DNA from: Rhodobacteraceae bacterium WFHF2C18
Lineage (GTDB): Bacteria > Pseudomonadota > Alphaproteobacteria > Rhodobacterales > Rhodobacteraceae
DNA: 64,000 nucleotides
Direction: 5' to 3'
Assembly (NCBI GenBank): GCA_002166865.1
Contig: NHTQ01000002.1
Span: forward strand, 124,001 to 188,000
The translations under genes and the position numbers were made by a program. The notes beneath the pieces are model-generated. The model was not told the DNA's origin and ran no database searches. It worked only from the letters and a program-made list of their open reading frames with translations. Positions 1 to 8,083 of this stretch are shown in pieces. Each line of letters starts with the position of its first letter. Positions within the stretch are counted from its first letter, which is position 1.

Positions 1-248
1 GCCTGACGGATGCCGACGCTGCCGCTGTCTACGCGGCCGGGTGGAGCGAAGAGGCCCTTTACGAAGCGGTTCAGGTCTGCGCGCTTTTCAACATGATGAA
101 CCGGATCGTGGAAGGCACCGGCATCAATTTCGACTACGCGCAGGATCCCGAGGCTCATCCGGCCCGTGCCAGCACACCCGAGGCGCAGGAGATGTCCTAT
201 ACCGCCTTCGCCGATCGTATCGAGGCTGCGCGCAGATCAGGCGGTTGA
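1..248 (+). CDS. AhpD-like peroxidase-related protein, C-terminal part only
   Basis: The first 248 bases hold the last 81 codons of a gene that begins before the window; the frame opens at base 3 and ends in TGA at 246-248. The peptide contains the segment ALFNMMNRIVEGTGI, typical of the C-terminal half of uncharacterised peroxidase-related proteins of the AhpD/carboxymuconolactone decarboxylase superfamily. The CxxxC active site expected in the N-terminal half lies outside the window, so peroxidase activity cannot be judged. A small membrane-protein gene follows 59 bases downstream on the same strand. The family call is inference from this remnant. Confidence 0.6.
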   Translation, partial: LTDADAAAVYAAGWSEEALYEAVQVCALFNMMNRIVEGTGINFDYAQDPEAHPARASTPEAQEMSYTAFADRIEAARRSGG

Positions 249-307
249 CGCCGCCGGGTGCCGCGGGGTCGGCGAAACGGGGGGGGGCAGGAAAGAGAGG
301 GGGAATC

Positions 308-523
308 ATGATCGTTGTTGCGGGGCTTGTCCTTGCCTTTGTCCTGATCTTGATTTTCGCCAATCGCGACACCCGTCATTGCCGCTGGCGCGAGGATCGA
401 CGGCAAGGCGGCCCCGAGGGCGCCCGGCTCTACCGCTGCATGGCTTGCGGGGCCGTGGCGCAAACCGAAACCGGCCAGCCCCCGAGGACCTGTTATCGCC
501 GCCGTGGTCCACCCTCGGCATGA
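308..523 (+). CDS. small membrane-anchored protein with a CxxC motif
   Basis: This 71-residue protein starts at ATG 308 behind a purine-rich site (GAAAGAGAGGGGG). Residues 1-18 form one hydrophobic membrane segment. The rest is a short basic cytoplasmic or periplasmic tail with a CMAC pair near residue 46 and a third Cys near residue 62. From memory, similar very small proteins with an N-terminal anchor and paired cysteines are common and uncharacterised in Rhodobacteraceae. The cysteines could bind metal or form a disulfide, but no function is known. A longer in-frame extension to base 41 overlaps the preceding gene and lacks the hydrophobic start, so ATG 308 is preferred. Confidence 0.6.
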   Translation: MIVVAGLVLAFVLILIFANRDTRHCRWREDRRQGGPEGARLYRCMACGAVAQTETGQPPRTCYRRRGPPSA

Positions 524-614
524 TGCGTCCATCTGTCCGCGGGCCGACGGGCGCGGAAATTGCTTGCCGAAGGGTAAACCTGTAGCCTTCCCTCGGTTCA
601 GCGAGGAGGAAAAA

Positions 615-1127
615 ATGCCAGTTTTCAGGGAATGCTCGATCACCAGGCTGGTTTCGGCCGGTATCCTTTCGTCAGCCCTGGTCCTGACGGCGGCCTGCGG
701 TCCGAAGGGTTTGGGCCAGGACGGGGCGTCTGACCAGAGCGGGTTCTACTGTGACCGCAACCCGGCCGTCTGTGCGGTGGCCGGTGTCGTCATCGTGGCC
801 GGCATCGCATTGGCCTCGGACGATGGCAGCCCGCCCCCGGCCCTCCCGTCCGACACGCGGCTGAAGACCGATGTCCGCCGGGCAGGGGAACTGGACAACG
901 GCCTGACGGTTTACGCCTTCCGGTTCAAGGGCGATGACCGCTACTTCGCCGGGCTCATGGCGGATGAACTGCTTGAGGATCAGCGCTTCGCCCATGCCGT
1001 GCGGCGCGGCGATGACGGCTACCTCCGCGTCGATTACGCGAAGCTGGGTGTCAATCTCGACAAGCCCGGGCTCATGGCCGAGGCCGGTCGCGCCGCGCTC
1101 GGGGAAGTGCAGTCCGAGGGTCGGTGA
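615..1127 (+). CDS. lipoprotein-like protein with a peptidase S74 (endosialidase chaperone)-like domain
   Basis: The 170-residue product starts at ATG 615, six bases after a GAGGAGGA ribosome site. Residues 8-27 form a signal peptide ending at Cys28. The lipobox (TAAC) has Thr rather than Leu at -3, so lipidation is probable but not textbook. A second hydrophobic stretch lies at about 50-65. Residues 76-150 resemble the intramolecular chaperone domain of phage tail spikes and endosialidases: SDTRLK (Ser76, Lys81), a YAFRFKGDDRYFAGLMA core, and a terminal DGYLRVDYAKLGV. In that family this domain folds a trimeric fibre and then cleaves itself off. Here it stands alone without a fibre, so its job is unclear. 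Confidence 0.6.
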   Translation: MPVFRECSITRLVSAGILSSALVLTAACGPKGLGQDGASDQSGFYCDRNPAVCAVAGVVIVAGIALASDDGSPPPALPSDTRLKTDVRRAGELDNGLTVYAFRFKGDDRYFAGLMADELLEDQRFAHAVRRGDDGYLRVDYAKLGVNLDKPGLMAEAGRAALGEVQSEGR

Positions 1128-1177
1128 CGCAGTCCCCGGGGCTTGATACGGGACGGGAATTGGGGTCGAGTGCCAGT

Positions 1178-2032
1178 ATGAGCCACACGTTCCCCGTTCC
1201 CCCCGACGCCGAGGATCGCCGCGCCGTCGCACCGGTGATCTGCTACCCCACCGAAACGCTGCCGCCGCCGCCGATGGCGCTTTTCGCCACCGCGCGGAAG
1301 ACGGCCCGCAAAACCGGAGAGATCCTTGTTCCCCCGCGTGAGGCGCGCTGTTTTCGCGTGCCGGCGGGCCAGTTCTTCCGCATTTGCAGCGTGGACGGTC
1401 CGCAAGTGGGGGATCTGAATCTCTGGAACGCGCACGACCTGTCCGAGCGGTTCTACTCGGGCAAGACCCGCGCACTTCACGGGACCCACCTGACGCGGGG
1501 CGACCGGATGTGGTCCAGCTTTCCGGCCATGCGGCCGATGGCGACGATCACCGAGGATACGCTGGAATGGTACGGGATCGATCCCTACGGGGGGGCGGTG
1601 CACGACGTGATCGGCACCCGGTGCGATCCCTATACCGGCAACCTGCTGTCGGGCACGCAGTATCACCATTGCTGCCATTCCAACCTGACACGCGCGCTGG
1701 CCGACGAGCTGGGGCTGCCTGAACAAGAGGCCGAGCCGCACGTCCATGACGTGCTCAACGTGTTCATGTGCACCGGGTTCACCCGGGACACGGGTCAGTA
1801 TTTCATGAAGGCCAGCCCCGTGCGCCCAGGCGATCATATCGAGTTCTTTGCCGAGATTGACCTGCTGGGCGCGCTCAGCGCCTGCCCGGGTGGCGATTGC
1901 GGCGCCGAGCATTCCAGCGACACCGCGGTGTGCCATCCGCTGAAGGTTGAGATCTATCGCCCGGACGAGGGGACGCTGACAGGCTGGTCGCCGCCGCCGG
2001 TGAACGGCTACGATCGCAGCCACGGGCGCTGA
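1178..2032 (+). CDS. DUF1989 (urea carboxylase-associated) family protein
   Basis: A 284-residue cytoplasmic protein of the DUF1989 family, which often accompanies urea carboxylase/allophanate hydrolase genes and is named urea amidolyase-associated. Visible hallmarks are RVPAGQFFRICSVDGPQVGDL at about 50-70, HHCCHSNL near 165-172 (a likely metal-binding His/Cys cluster), NVFMCTGF and SPVRPGDHIEFFAEIDLL. No urea carboxylase or urease gene is present nearby, so the substrate is unknown. ATG 1178 is chosen because the upstream GTG at 1124 overlaps the preceding gene and adds non-conserved residues. It converges on deoD with 14 bases between the stops. Confidence 0.75.
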   Translation: MSHTFPVPPDAEDRRAVAPVICYPTETLPPPPMALFATARKTARKTGEILVPPREARCFRVPAGQFFRICSVDGPQVGDLNLWNAHDLSERFYSGKTRALHGTHLTRGDRMWSSFPAMRPMATITEDTLEWYGIDPYGGAVHDVIGTRCDPYTGNLLSGTQYHHCCHSNLTRALADELGLPEQEAEPHVHDVLNVFMCTGFTRDTGQYFMKASPVRPGDHIEFFAEIDLLGALSACPGGDCGAEHSSDTAVCHPLKVEIYRPDEGTLTGWSPPPVNGYDRSHGR

Positions 2033-2046
2033 GGCGTCGCGGGCGC

Positions 2047-2754
2047 TCAAGCGTCGAAGGCGGCGGTCAACGCGATCTCGACCATGTCGGAAAAGCTCCT
2101 TTCGCGCGCCGCACTGTCAAGGTGCGCGCCCGTGATCAGGTGGTCGCTAACCGTCAGGACGGCCAGGGCCCGCGCCCCGTACCGCGCCGCCACGGTGTAG
2201 AGTTCAGCCGCTTCCATTTCCACGGCAAGTGTGCCGTGGCGAATCAACTGCTCGGTCAGGTCGGCGCGTTCATCGTAGAAAGTGTCGGACGAATAGATGC
2301 CGCCCACGTGATGCGGTGCCCCCCTGTTGTGCGCCGCGGTTGCCGCCGCTTGCAGCAGCCACCAATCGGCACAGGGGGCGAAGGACAGCTCGCGAAACAG
2401 GGTTGTCGAGGGCGTGCTGGTGCTGCTGGCTGTCATGGCCAGCACGATATCGTGCAGGCGCACCCGTTCCTGCATCGCCCCGCAGGAGCCGATGCGGATC
2501 AGCGTGCGGGCCCCGTAGTCGCGGATCAACTCGTTGGCGTAGATGCTCAGGCTTGGCATGCCCATGCCGCTGCCCTGGATGGTGACGCGGTGACCGCGCC
2601 AATACCCGGTATAGCCCAGCATCCCCCGCGTTTCATTGACCAGTTCGGGCGCGTCGAGAAAGGTGTGGGCCGCCCATTTCGCCCTGTACGGGTCGCCTGG
2701 CATCAGGACGGTTTCCGCGATCTGGCCGGCTTCGGCGCCGATATGTATCGTCAT
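2047..2754 (-). CDS. deoD: purine-nucleoside phosphorylase, DeoD type
   Basis: The 235-residue protein matches the hexameric DeoD purine-nucleoside phosphorylases, which cleave purine (deoxy)ribonucleosides with phosphate to the free base and (deoxy)ribose-1-phosphate. Clear motifs are [10 protein letters not shown] at residues 18-27, [16 protein letters not shown] around 61-76, the phosphate-binding segment RIGSCGAM near 86, the substrate loop VEMEAAELY near 179, and VLTVSDH with the catalytic Asp near 204. The length is normal for the family. It sits 9 bases downstream of the GNAT gene and is probably co-transcribed with it, within a nucleoside salvage role in the cytoplasm. Confidence 0.93.
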   Translation of the reverse strand: MTIHIGAEAGQIAETVLMPGDPYRAKWAAHTFLDAPELVNETRGMLGYTGYWRGHRVTIQGSGMGMPSLSIYANELIRDYGARTLIRIGSCGAMQERVRLHDIVLAMTASSTSTPSTTLFRELSFAPCADWWLLQAAATAAHNRGAPHHVGGIYSSDTFYDERADLTEQLIRHGTLAVEMEAAELYTVAARYGARALAVLTVSDHLITGAHLDSAARERSFSDMVEIALTAAFDA

Positions 2755-2763
2755 CTGCGCCTC

Positions 2764-3219
2764 TCAGCCGCGGTCGTACTTTATGAAAGGCGTCAGCCGG
2801 CCCACACGGTCGTACAGCTGGCGGGCGTTATGGTTGAACTCCTGCGTCAGCCAGTAGACCGAGGGGCAGCCCGCCGTGTCGGCGGCGGCATAGACCGCCT
2901 CGATCAGCCGCCGGCCAAGGCCCGCGCCGCGCATATCCGGATCCACATAAAGATCCTGCAGGTAACAGGTCTTCTCAAGCCGCCAGTTGTGGGGGTGGAA
3001 AATGTAGTGCGCCAAACCGACCGGTCCTTGGGGCCCGACGGCCAGAAGGGCGTTCTGATCCGGACGGTCGGGATCGCAGTTGCGCTGGAACGTCGCGGAA
3101 TAGACGGCCTCGGACACCGTTGTCTCGTAGAAATCCAGATAGGCGGTCCACAGTCGCCGCCACTGGGGTTCGTCGTCCTGCTGAAGCGCGCGTATTGTGA
3201 CATCCATCGGGGCCTCCAT
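2764..3219 (-). CDS. GNAT family N-acetyltransferase
   Basis: A 151-residue single-domain GNAT acetyltransferase. The acetyl-CoA binding motif A is clear: LYVDPDMRGAGLGRRLIEA at about 90-108, preceded by the beta-4 strand TCYLQD and followed by the terminal helix-strand QEFNHNARQLYDRVG. The acceptor substrate cannot be read from sequence. ATG 3219 is used here; ATG 3207 (residue 5) is an equally plausible start. The gene precedes deoD by 9 bases on the same strand, which suggests an operon, although a functional link to purine salvage is not evident. Confidence 0.85.
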   Translation of the reverse strand: MEAPMDVTIRALQQDDEPQWRRLWTAYLDFYETTVSEAVYSATFQRNCDPDRPDQNALLAVGPQGPVGLAHYIFHPHNWRLEKTCYLQDLYVDPDMRGAGLGRRLIEAVYAAADTAGCPSVYWLTQEFNHNARQLYDRVGRLTPFIKYDRG

Positions 3220-3386
3220 CCTTGCCTCATGGCAGTGTGGGGCGGTTTGATCTTCCCCACCAGCGATTTGTTCCGCCGTCCATCGGCATTTTCCCGCTGA
3301 CAGGTTTGCGCCCGCTCCTTTGCGAGTGCATGTGCGATGCAGCGGCCGGCGTTCGCCGGTTGCGACCCCAATGAACGGAGATCGGA

Positions 3387-3764
3387 TTGACCTTCAAAAC
3401 CACGCTCGCAAGCACGCTCACCGCCGCCGCGCTGGCCTTGGCTGCGCCCCTTGCCGCGCAAGAAAATGCCCCCGCTCAGATGTCCGCCGAGGACGTCACC
3501 GAGGCCCAGGTGGACGCTTTCGTCCAGGCGGTCCTCGCCATCGAGGAAGTCCGTGGAGAATATGTTCCCAAGATCAAGGCCGAGTCCTCCGAAGAGGCCC
3601 AGCAAGAGCTGGCACAAGAGGCCAACGACGCAGCCATTCAGGCGGTCAAGGATGTCGAGAACATCACGCCGGACGAATACGTGGCCATCGGCAAGGTCGC
3701 CCGTGCGGACGAAGCGCTGAACAAGCGCATCATGGCGCGCCTGCAGGAAACGCAGCAGGAGTGA
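3387..3764 (+). CDS. DUF4168 domain secreted protein
   Basis: A 125-residue protein starting at TTG 3387, six bases after the ribosome site AACGGAG; the nearby ATG 3371 is out of frame. Residues 1-24 are a Sec signal peptide with a likely AAQ cleavage. The mature region is acidic and helical and ends in VKDVENITPDEYVAIGKVARADEALNKRI, the signature of DUF4168 proteins, whose function is unknown. It is predicted to be periplasmic. The gene is monocistronic and converges on ecm; a GC-rich hairpin separates the two stops. Confidence 0.75.
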   Translation: MTFKTTLASTLTAAALALAAPLAAQENAPAQMSAEDVTEAQVDAFVQAVLAIEEVRGEYVPKIKAESSEEAQQELAQEANDAAIQAVKDVENITPDEYVAIGKVARADEALNKRIMARLQETQQE

Positions 3765-3771
3765 AGCCAGC

Positions 3772-3793
3772 CGGGCGGGGAGGGGCCCGCCCG
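3772..3793. terminator. hairpin between convergent genes
   Basis: CGGGCGGG at 3772-3779 pairs perfectly with CCCGCCCG at 3786-3793 across a six-base loop. It fills the gap between the DUF4168 gene and ecm, whose stop codons face each other. There is no long T-tract, only TCTATT on the plus strand, so it is a probable rather than classical intrinsic terminator. Confidence 0.55.
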
Positions 3794-3794
3794 T

Positions 3795-5762
3795 CTATTC
3801 CGCGGCGACTGCCTTGGGATCGGCGAGCGTCACGATGTCCATCATGATCGTGTTCAGTTCGAAATCCTTGGGCGTGTAAACCTGCGCGACGCCCATGTCG
3901 CGCAGGCGCTCGGCATCTTCCTCGGGGATGATCCCGCCCACGATCACCGGCACGTCGCCAAGGCCCTCGGCCTTCATGCGTGCCATCAGGTCCTCGACCA
4001 GCGGCATGTGGCTGCCCGAGAGGATCGACAGCCCCACGACGTGCGGGCGGTCCTCCTTCGCGGCCGTCACGATCTCTTCCGGCGTGAGGCGAATGCCCTC
4101 GTAGCCGATGTCCATCCCGCAGTCGCGGGCGCGGAAGGCGATCTGCTCGGCCCCGTTGGAATGCCCGTCCAGGCCCGGTTTGCCCACAAGGAGTTTCAGC
4201 CGCCGCCCCAGCCGGTCCGACACGGCGGTTACCGCATCGCGGATCTCGTCAAGGCCCTCGGTCTTGTTGGAGGGGCTGGCGGAAACGCCCGTGGGGCCCC
4301 GGTATTCGCCGTGCACCGCGCGCATCTGTTCGGCCCATTCGCCCGTGGTCACGCCGGCCTTGGCCGCGGCGATGGAGGGGGGCATCACGTTGCGTCCCTC
4401 TGCGGCGGCGGCGCGCAGGTCGGCCAGGGCCTTATCGACCGCGGCGTCGTCGCGTGCGGCGCGCCAAGCGTTCAGGCGATCGATCTGGTCGGCCTCGACC
4501 TCCGGGTCGACCGTCAGGATCCCGCCGTCCTCGCTCATCAGCGGTGAGGGCTCGGCCTCGACGTATTTGTTGACGCCCACGACCGTTGTCTCGCCACGCT
4601 CGATCCGGCCCAGCCGTTCGGCATTGCTGTCCACCAGCCGGGCCTTCATGTACTCGATCGCCTCGATGGCGCCGCCCATGCTGTCAAGGTTTGCCAGTTC
4701 GTGGCGCGCGCCCTCTTTCAGGTCCTCGACCTTGGCATCCACCGCGGGGTTGCCGTCGAACAGATCGTCGAATTCTAGCAGATCGGTTTCATAGGCCAGG
4801 ATCTGCTGCATCCGCATCGACCATTGCTGGTCCCAGGGGCGTGGCAGGCCCAGGGCCTCGTTCCACGCTGGCAACTGCACGGCCCGCGCGCGAGCCTTTT
4901 TCGACAGCGTCACCGCCAGCATTTCCAGCAGGATGCGGTAGACGTTGTTTTCGGGCTGCTGTTCGGTCAACCCGAGGCTGTTGACCTGCACGCCGTAGCG
5001 GAAGCGGCGGTATTTCGGGTCTTCGACGCCGTAACGTTCGCGGCAGATCTCGTCCCACAGGTCGACGAAGGCGCGCATCTTGCACATCTCGGTGACGAAG
5101 CGGATGCCCGCGTTCACGAAAAAGCTGATGCGCCCCACCAGCCGCGGGAAATCCTCGGCCGGCACGCGGGTCTGCAACTCGTCCAGCACCGCCGTCGCCG
5201 TGCCCAGGGCATAGGCCAGCTCCTGCTCCGGCGTCGCGCCCGCCTCCTGCAGGTGGTAGGAACAGACGTTCATGGGGTTCCACTTGGGAACATGGGTGTA
5301 GCAGTATTCCGCCACGTCCCCGATCAACCGCAGCGAGGGCTTGGGCGGGCAGATGTAGGTGCCCCGGCTGAGGTACTCCTTGATCAGGTCGTTCTGCACC
5401 GTGCCTTGCAGTTGCGAGGTGTCGGCGCCCTGTTCCTCGGCCACCGCGATGTAGAGCGACAGCAGCCACGGCGCGGTGGCGTTGATCGTCATCGAGGTGT
5501 TCATCTGGTCCAGCGGGATCCGGTCGAACAGCGTGCGCATGTCGCCCAGGTGGCAGATGGGCACGCCGACCTTGCCCACCTCGCCCTTGGCGAGGACGTG
5601 GTCGCTGTCATAGCCCGTCTGGGTGGGCAGGTCGAAAGCAACGGAAAGGCCGGTCTGACCCTTGGCGAGGTTTGCGCGGTACAAGGCGTTCGAAGCCTGC
5701 GCCGTTGAATGGCCGGCATAGGTGCGGATCAGCCAGGGGCGGTCGCGGGTCGTCTCAGACAT
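3795..5762 (-). CDS. ecm: ethylmalonyl-CoA mutase (coenzyme B12-dependent)
   Basis: The 655-residue protein belongs to the acyl-CoA mutase family and has the single-chain layout of ethylmalonyl-CoA mutase/MeaA. The catalytic (beta/alpha)8 barrel is N-terminal, with YAGHSTAQASNALYR and FDLPTQTGYDSDH. The C-terminal B12 domain at about 515-650 carries the DxHxxG ligand motif as DGHSNG, plus SGSH and VGGIIPEED. In the ethylmalonyl-CoA pathway it converts (2R)-ethylmalonyl-CoA to (2S)-methylsuccinyl-CoA during acetyl-CoA assimilation. Methylmalonyl-CoA mutase is longer, and ccr 2.3 kb away and phaAB in the same window support the Ecm call. A perfect palindrome lies about 70 bases upstream. Confidence 0.92.
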   Translation of the reverse strand: MSETTRDRPWLIRTYAGHSTAQASNALYRANLAKGQTGLSVAFDLPTQTGYDSDHVLAKGEVGKVGVPICHLGDMRTLFDRIPLDQMNTSMTINATAPWLLSLYIAVAEEQGADTSQLQGTVQNDLIKEYLSRGTYICPPKPSLRLIGDVAEYCYTHVPKWNPMNVCSYHLQEAGATPEQELAYALGTATAVLDELQTRVPAEDFPRLVGRISFFVNAGIRFVTEMCKMRAFVDLWDEICRERYGVEDPKYRRFRYGVQVNSLGLTEQQPENNVYRILLEMLAVTLSKKARARAVQLPAWNEALGLPRPWDQQWSMRMQQILAYETDLLEFDDLFDGNPAVDAKVEDLKEGARHELANLDSMGGAIEAIEYMKARLVDSNAERLGRIERGETTVVGVNKYVEAEPSPLMSEDGGILTVDPEVEADQIDRLNAWRAARDDAAVDKALADLRAAAAEGRNVMPPSIAAAKAGVTTGEWAEQMRAVHGEYRGPTGVSASPSNKTEGLDEIRDAVTAVSDRLGRRLKLLVGKPGLDGHSNGAEQIAFRARDCGMDIGYEGIRLTPEEIVTAAKEDRPHVVGLSILSGSHMPLVEDLMARMKAEGLGDVPVIVGGIIPEEDAERLRDMGVAQVYTPKDFELNTIMMDIVTLADPKAVAAE

Positions 5763-5831
5763 GGGGGCGCTCCGGATCGATAATTCCTTACGCCTGGTCT
5801 TAAGAGAAATATTCTTGCGTGTCCAGTATTG

Positions 5832-5846
5832 CGCTGCGTTGCAGCG
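5832..5846. promoter_or_regulatory. 15-bp perfect palindrome upstream of ecm
   Basis: The sequence CGCTGCGTTGCAGCG is a perfect inverted repeat (six-base arms, three-base centre) 70-84 bases upstream of the ecm start. It contains CTGC-N3-GCAG, which from memory is the site described for the polyhydroxybutyrate regulator PhaR in Rhodobacter. The ccr leader holds the related CTGCGTTGCGG. That it is an operator is an inference; factor identity is open. Confidence 0.5.
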
Positions 5847-5886
5847 AACACGGCGCCCGAAACGCTGTCAGGATAAGCGGGATTGA

Positions 5887-5906
5887 GGCCGCCGGCACCG
5901 GCGGCC
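5887..5906 (-). terminator. GC hairpin downstream of the ferritin gene
   Basis: GGCCGCCGG and CCGGCGGCC form a perfect nine-base stem around a two-base loop, 18 bases after the ferritin stop and upstream of ecm. No T-tract follows on the minus strand, so termination is plausible but unproven; it may be an RNA 3'-end stabiliser. The rest of the 161-base gap contains the ecm leader. Confidence 0.4.
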
Positions 5907-5923
5907 CCGGCCGAAGACGGCCA

Positions 5924-6424
5924 TTATGGAGCGCTGTCATCCTCCTCGTGCCCGACGGAGGAGACCTGCCGCGCGACGTAAAGCTGATCGCCCATCAACT
6001 CCATCAGGTCGAACTGCTCCTCGACGAAATCTATATGCTCTTCCTCGTCCTTGAGGATGCGCATGAACAATTCGAAGGTGCCGAGGTCGCCGGCCTCCCG
6101 ACATTCCTGTGCGGCCTTGTCGTAATACTTCCGCGCTTCCAGCTCCATCTTCTGCTGGGTTTCGAATATGTGGCGCACGCTTTTGGGTGGCTCGATCGGG
6201 TCGATCGTCTGGGTATCTGCCTTGCCCTCGAGAAACAGGATGCGGGTCAGGAAGGCGCTGGCGTGTTCGCGTTCCTCGGCCGTCTCTTCGCGCATGCGCG
6301 CCGCGAGCCGGTCGATCCCCCAGTCGTCGAGTTGACGTTCCTGGTAGAGATAGGTGTTGATCGTCGTCAGCTCCATCGTGAGGGCGCGCTGCAAGTGTGT
6401 CAGGGAGACGTCGGGACCTTTCAT
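5924..6424 (-). CDS. bacterioferritin-like diiron protein lacking the haem ligand
   Basis: A 166-residue four-helix-bundle ferritin that aligns without gaps to the E. coli bacterioferritin landmarks. The ferroxidase ligands fall at the same numbers: Glu18, Glu51, His54, Glu94, Glu127 and His130. The residue at position 52, which is the haem-ligating Met in bacterioferritin, is Arg here (AEEREHA). The protein should therefore oxidise Fe(II) and perhaps store iron without haem. An acidic tail of about ten residues follows the last helix. The gene is separate from its neighbours, with ecm downstream on the same strand. Naming it a haem-free ferritin rather than bacterioferritin is inference from the substitution. 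Confidence 0.82.
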   Translation of the reverse strand: MKGPDVSLTHLQRALTMELTTINTYLYQERQLDDWGIDRLAARMREETAEEREHASAFLTRILFLEGKADTQTIDPIEPPKSVRHIFETQQKMELEARKYYDKAAQECREAGDLGTFELFMRILKDEEEHIDFVEEQFDLMELMGDQLYVARQVSSVGHEEDDSAP

Positions 6425-6540
6425 CGGGTGTCCTCCATCGTTTGCGGGTTTCGAACCAAAGTCTGTGCCGGCAGAACGCGCGCGGCCCCAAGGTGTTCCC
6501 TTGTGGAGAAACCGGCCCCGCCGAGTGCCTATCCCCTGTC

Positions 6541-7941
6541 ATGGCGGAAAAAATGCTGTATTCCGGGGGCATGTTCCGAACGGTCGAACTGCCGCTTTGG
6601 CTTCTCATCCTGATTCTCGCCTTTGCCGCGGTCACCTTCGCGTCGCATTTCCTGTTTCCCTCGGTGCGCTGGTTCTTTCGCCGGCGGATGGAGCGTGCGG
6701 TCGCACGTTTGAACGAACGGCTTGAACGGCCCATCCAGCCCTTCAAGCTGGCCCGCCGTTTCGACATGATCCAGCGGCTGATCTACGATCCGGAGGTCAG
6801 CAAGGCGATTGCCGACCACGCCAGGGCAGAGGGCGTGCCCGAGAACGTGGCCTTCGAAAAGGCCAAGCGCTACGCACGTGAAATCGTGCCCAGCTTCAGC
6901 GCGAGCGCCTATTTCGGTATCGCGACGCGCCTGGCGAAGTGGCTCAGCCGTTCTCTTTACCGGGTGCGCCTGGTGCGTTTCGACGAGGCGGCGCTCAGCG
7001 CGGTGGACCGCGAGGCGACGGTCATCTTCGTGATGAACCATCGCAGCAACATGGACTACGTGCTCATCACATGGCTGGCGGCCGAGAGGTCGGCCCTGGC
7101 ATATGCCGTGGGGGAATGGGCGCGGGTCTGGCCGCTCAGCCGGCTGGTCCGGGCCATGGGGGCCTATTTCATCCGCCGCCGGTCGCGCAACGATCTCTAC
7201 CGCCGCGTGCTGGCACGCTACGTCCGGATGGCAACCGACGCCGGCGTGACCCAGGCCGTGTTCCCCGAAGGCGGACTCAGCCTTGACGGTGGCTTGGCCC
7301 CGCCCAGGCTGGGCCTGCTGAAATACATCGTCGAGGACCGGCCGGCCGGCGGTCCCGATGTCGTTTTCATTCCTGTGGCGCTCAACTACGACAGGGTTTT
7401 CGAGGACAGGATCCTGGTCGCCGCCGCCCGGTCCGGCCGGCGCCGCTTCCCGGCGCGCATCAGCGTCGTCGCGCGGTTCGTCCTCCGGCAGATCTGGCTT
7501 AGGATCACGGGGCGCTACCACCGGCACGGTTATGCCGCGGCGAGCTTCGGGGCGCCTCTGTCCCTTGATGCCTTCGACGCAGACCACCCGGGGGCAGGAG
7601 TCGAAGACCTGGGCGCGGAACTGATGCGCCGTCTGGGCCGGGAGGTGCCGGTGCTGCCCGTGCCACTGGTCGCGGATGTTCTGCTGAGGGCTGAGGGGCC
7701 GCTCAGCCGGGACGACATCGCTCGGCGGTTGCGGGACCTGGTGGCGAAGATGCCGCAGGCGCATGTGCACCTGCCGGGCGGGGATATGGCCTATGCCGTG
7801 CGTTTTGCTTTGCAGATCCTGAGCGCGCGGCGCATCGTGCGTGAGACAGAAGCGGGATTCGTTTTGTTGGACGCCGAACGGGATCTCGCCGCCTATTATG
7901 CAAGGTCCATCGCGCATCTTTGCGGCGACCGCAAAGAGTGA
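6541..7941 (+). CDS. 1-acyl-sn-glycerol-3-phosphate / glycerol-3-phosphate acyltransferase family protein
   Basis: A 466-residue membrane-associated acyltransferase of the PlsB/PlsC superfamily. Residues 20-40 are a membrane segment; the catalytic HX4D motif is His167-Asp172 (NHRSNMDYV) and the acceptor-binding motif FPEGG is at 241-245. It is larger than a typical PlsC (about 250 residues) and carries about 200 further residues, so a PlsB-like glycerol-3-phosphate acyltransferase is possible. Three in-frame ATGs compete: 6541, 6553 (behind GCGGAAAAA) and 6571 (just before TVELPLWLLILIL); homologues may begin at the last. It ends 142 bases before ccr. Confidence 0.75.
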   Translation: MAEKMLYSGGMFRTVELPLWLLILILAFAAVTFASHFLFPSVRWFFRRRMERAVARLNERLERPIQPFKLARRFDMIQRLIYDPEVSKAIADHARAEGVPENVAFEKAKRYAREIVPSFSASAYFGIATRLAKWLSRSLYRVRLVRFDEAALSAVDREATVIFVMNHRSNMDYVLITWLAAERSALAYAVGEWARVWPLSRLVRAMGAYFIRRRSRNDLYRRVLARYVRMATDAGVTQAVFPEGGLSLDGGLAPPRLGLLKYIVEDRPAGGPDVVFIPVALNYDRVFEDRILVAAARSGRRRFPARISVVARFVLRQIWLRITGRYHRHGYAAASFGAPLSLDAFDADHPGAGVEDLGAELMRRLGREVPVLPVPLVADVLLRAEGPLSRDDIARRLRDLVAKMPQAHVHLPGGDMAYAVRFALQILSARRIVRETEAGFVLLDAERDLAAYYARSIAHLCGDRKE

Positions 7942-8000
7942 TATGGGTTTTTCTGCACTTGCGTGGTTATAAAATTACAAATCCTCACTCGCCGGCATTG

Positions 8001-8057
8001 CATTGTTGCGCGACCGGGGCTATCCCGGTGAGCGGCGGCCGTGATTCTGCGTTGCGG
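8001..8057 (+). promoter_or_regulatory. ccr upstream region with GTTGC elements and a small hairpin
   Basis: Within the 142-base gap before ccr are CATTGTTGCG (8001-8010, also found exactly upstream of phaB), a hairpin ACCGGG-gctat-CCCGGT (8013-8029) and CTGCGTTGCGG (8047-8057), one base from the CTGCGTTGCAG palindrome of ecm. An AT-rich TATAAA lies further upstream near 7970. The repeated elements suggest shared control of the ethylmalonyl-CoA genes; this is an inference. Confidence 0.4.
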
Positions 8058-8083
8058 CAAAGGATTCAAGTAGGAGGCTGACC

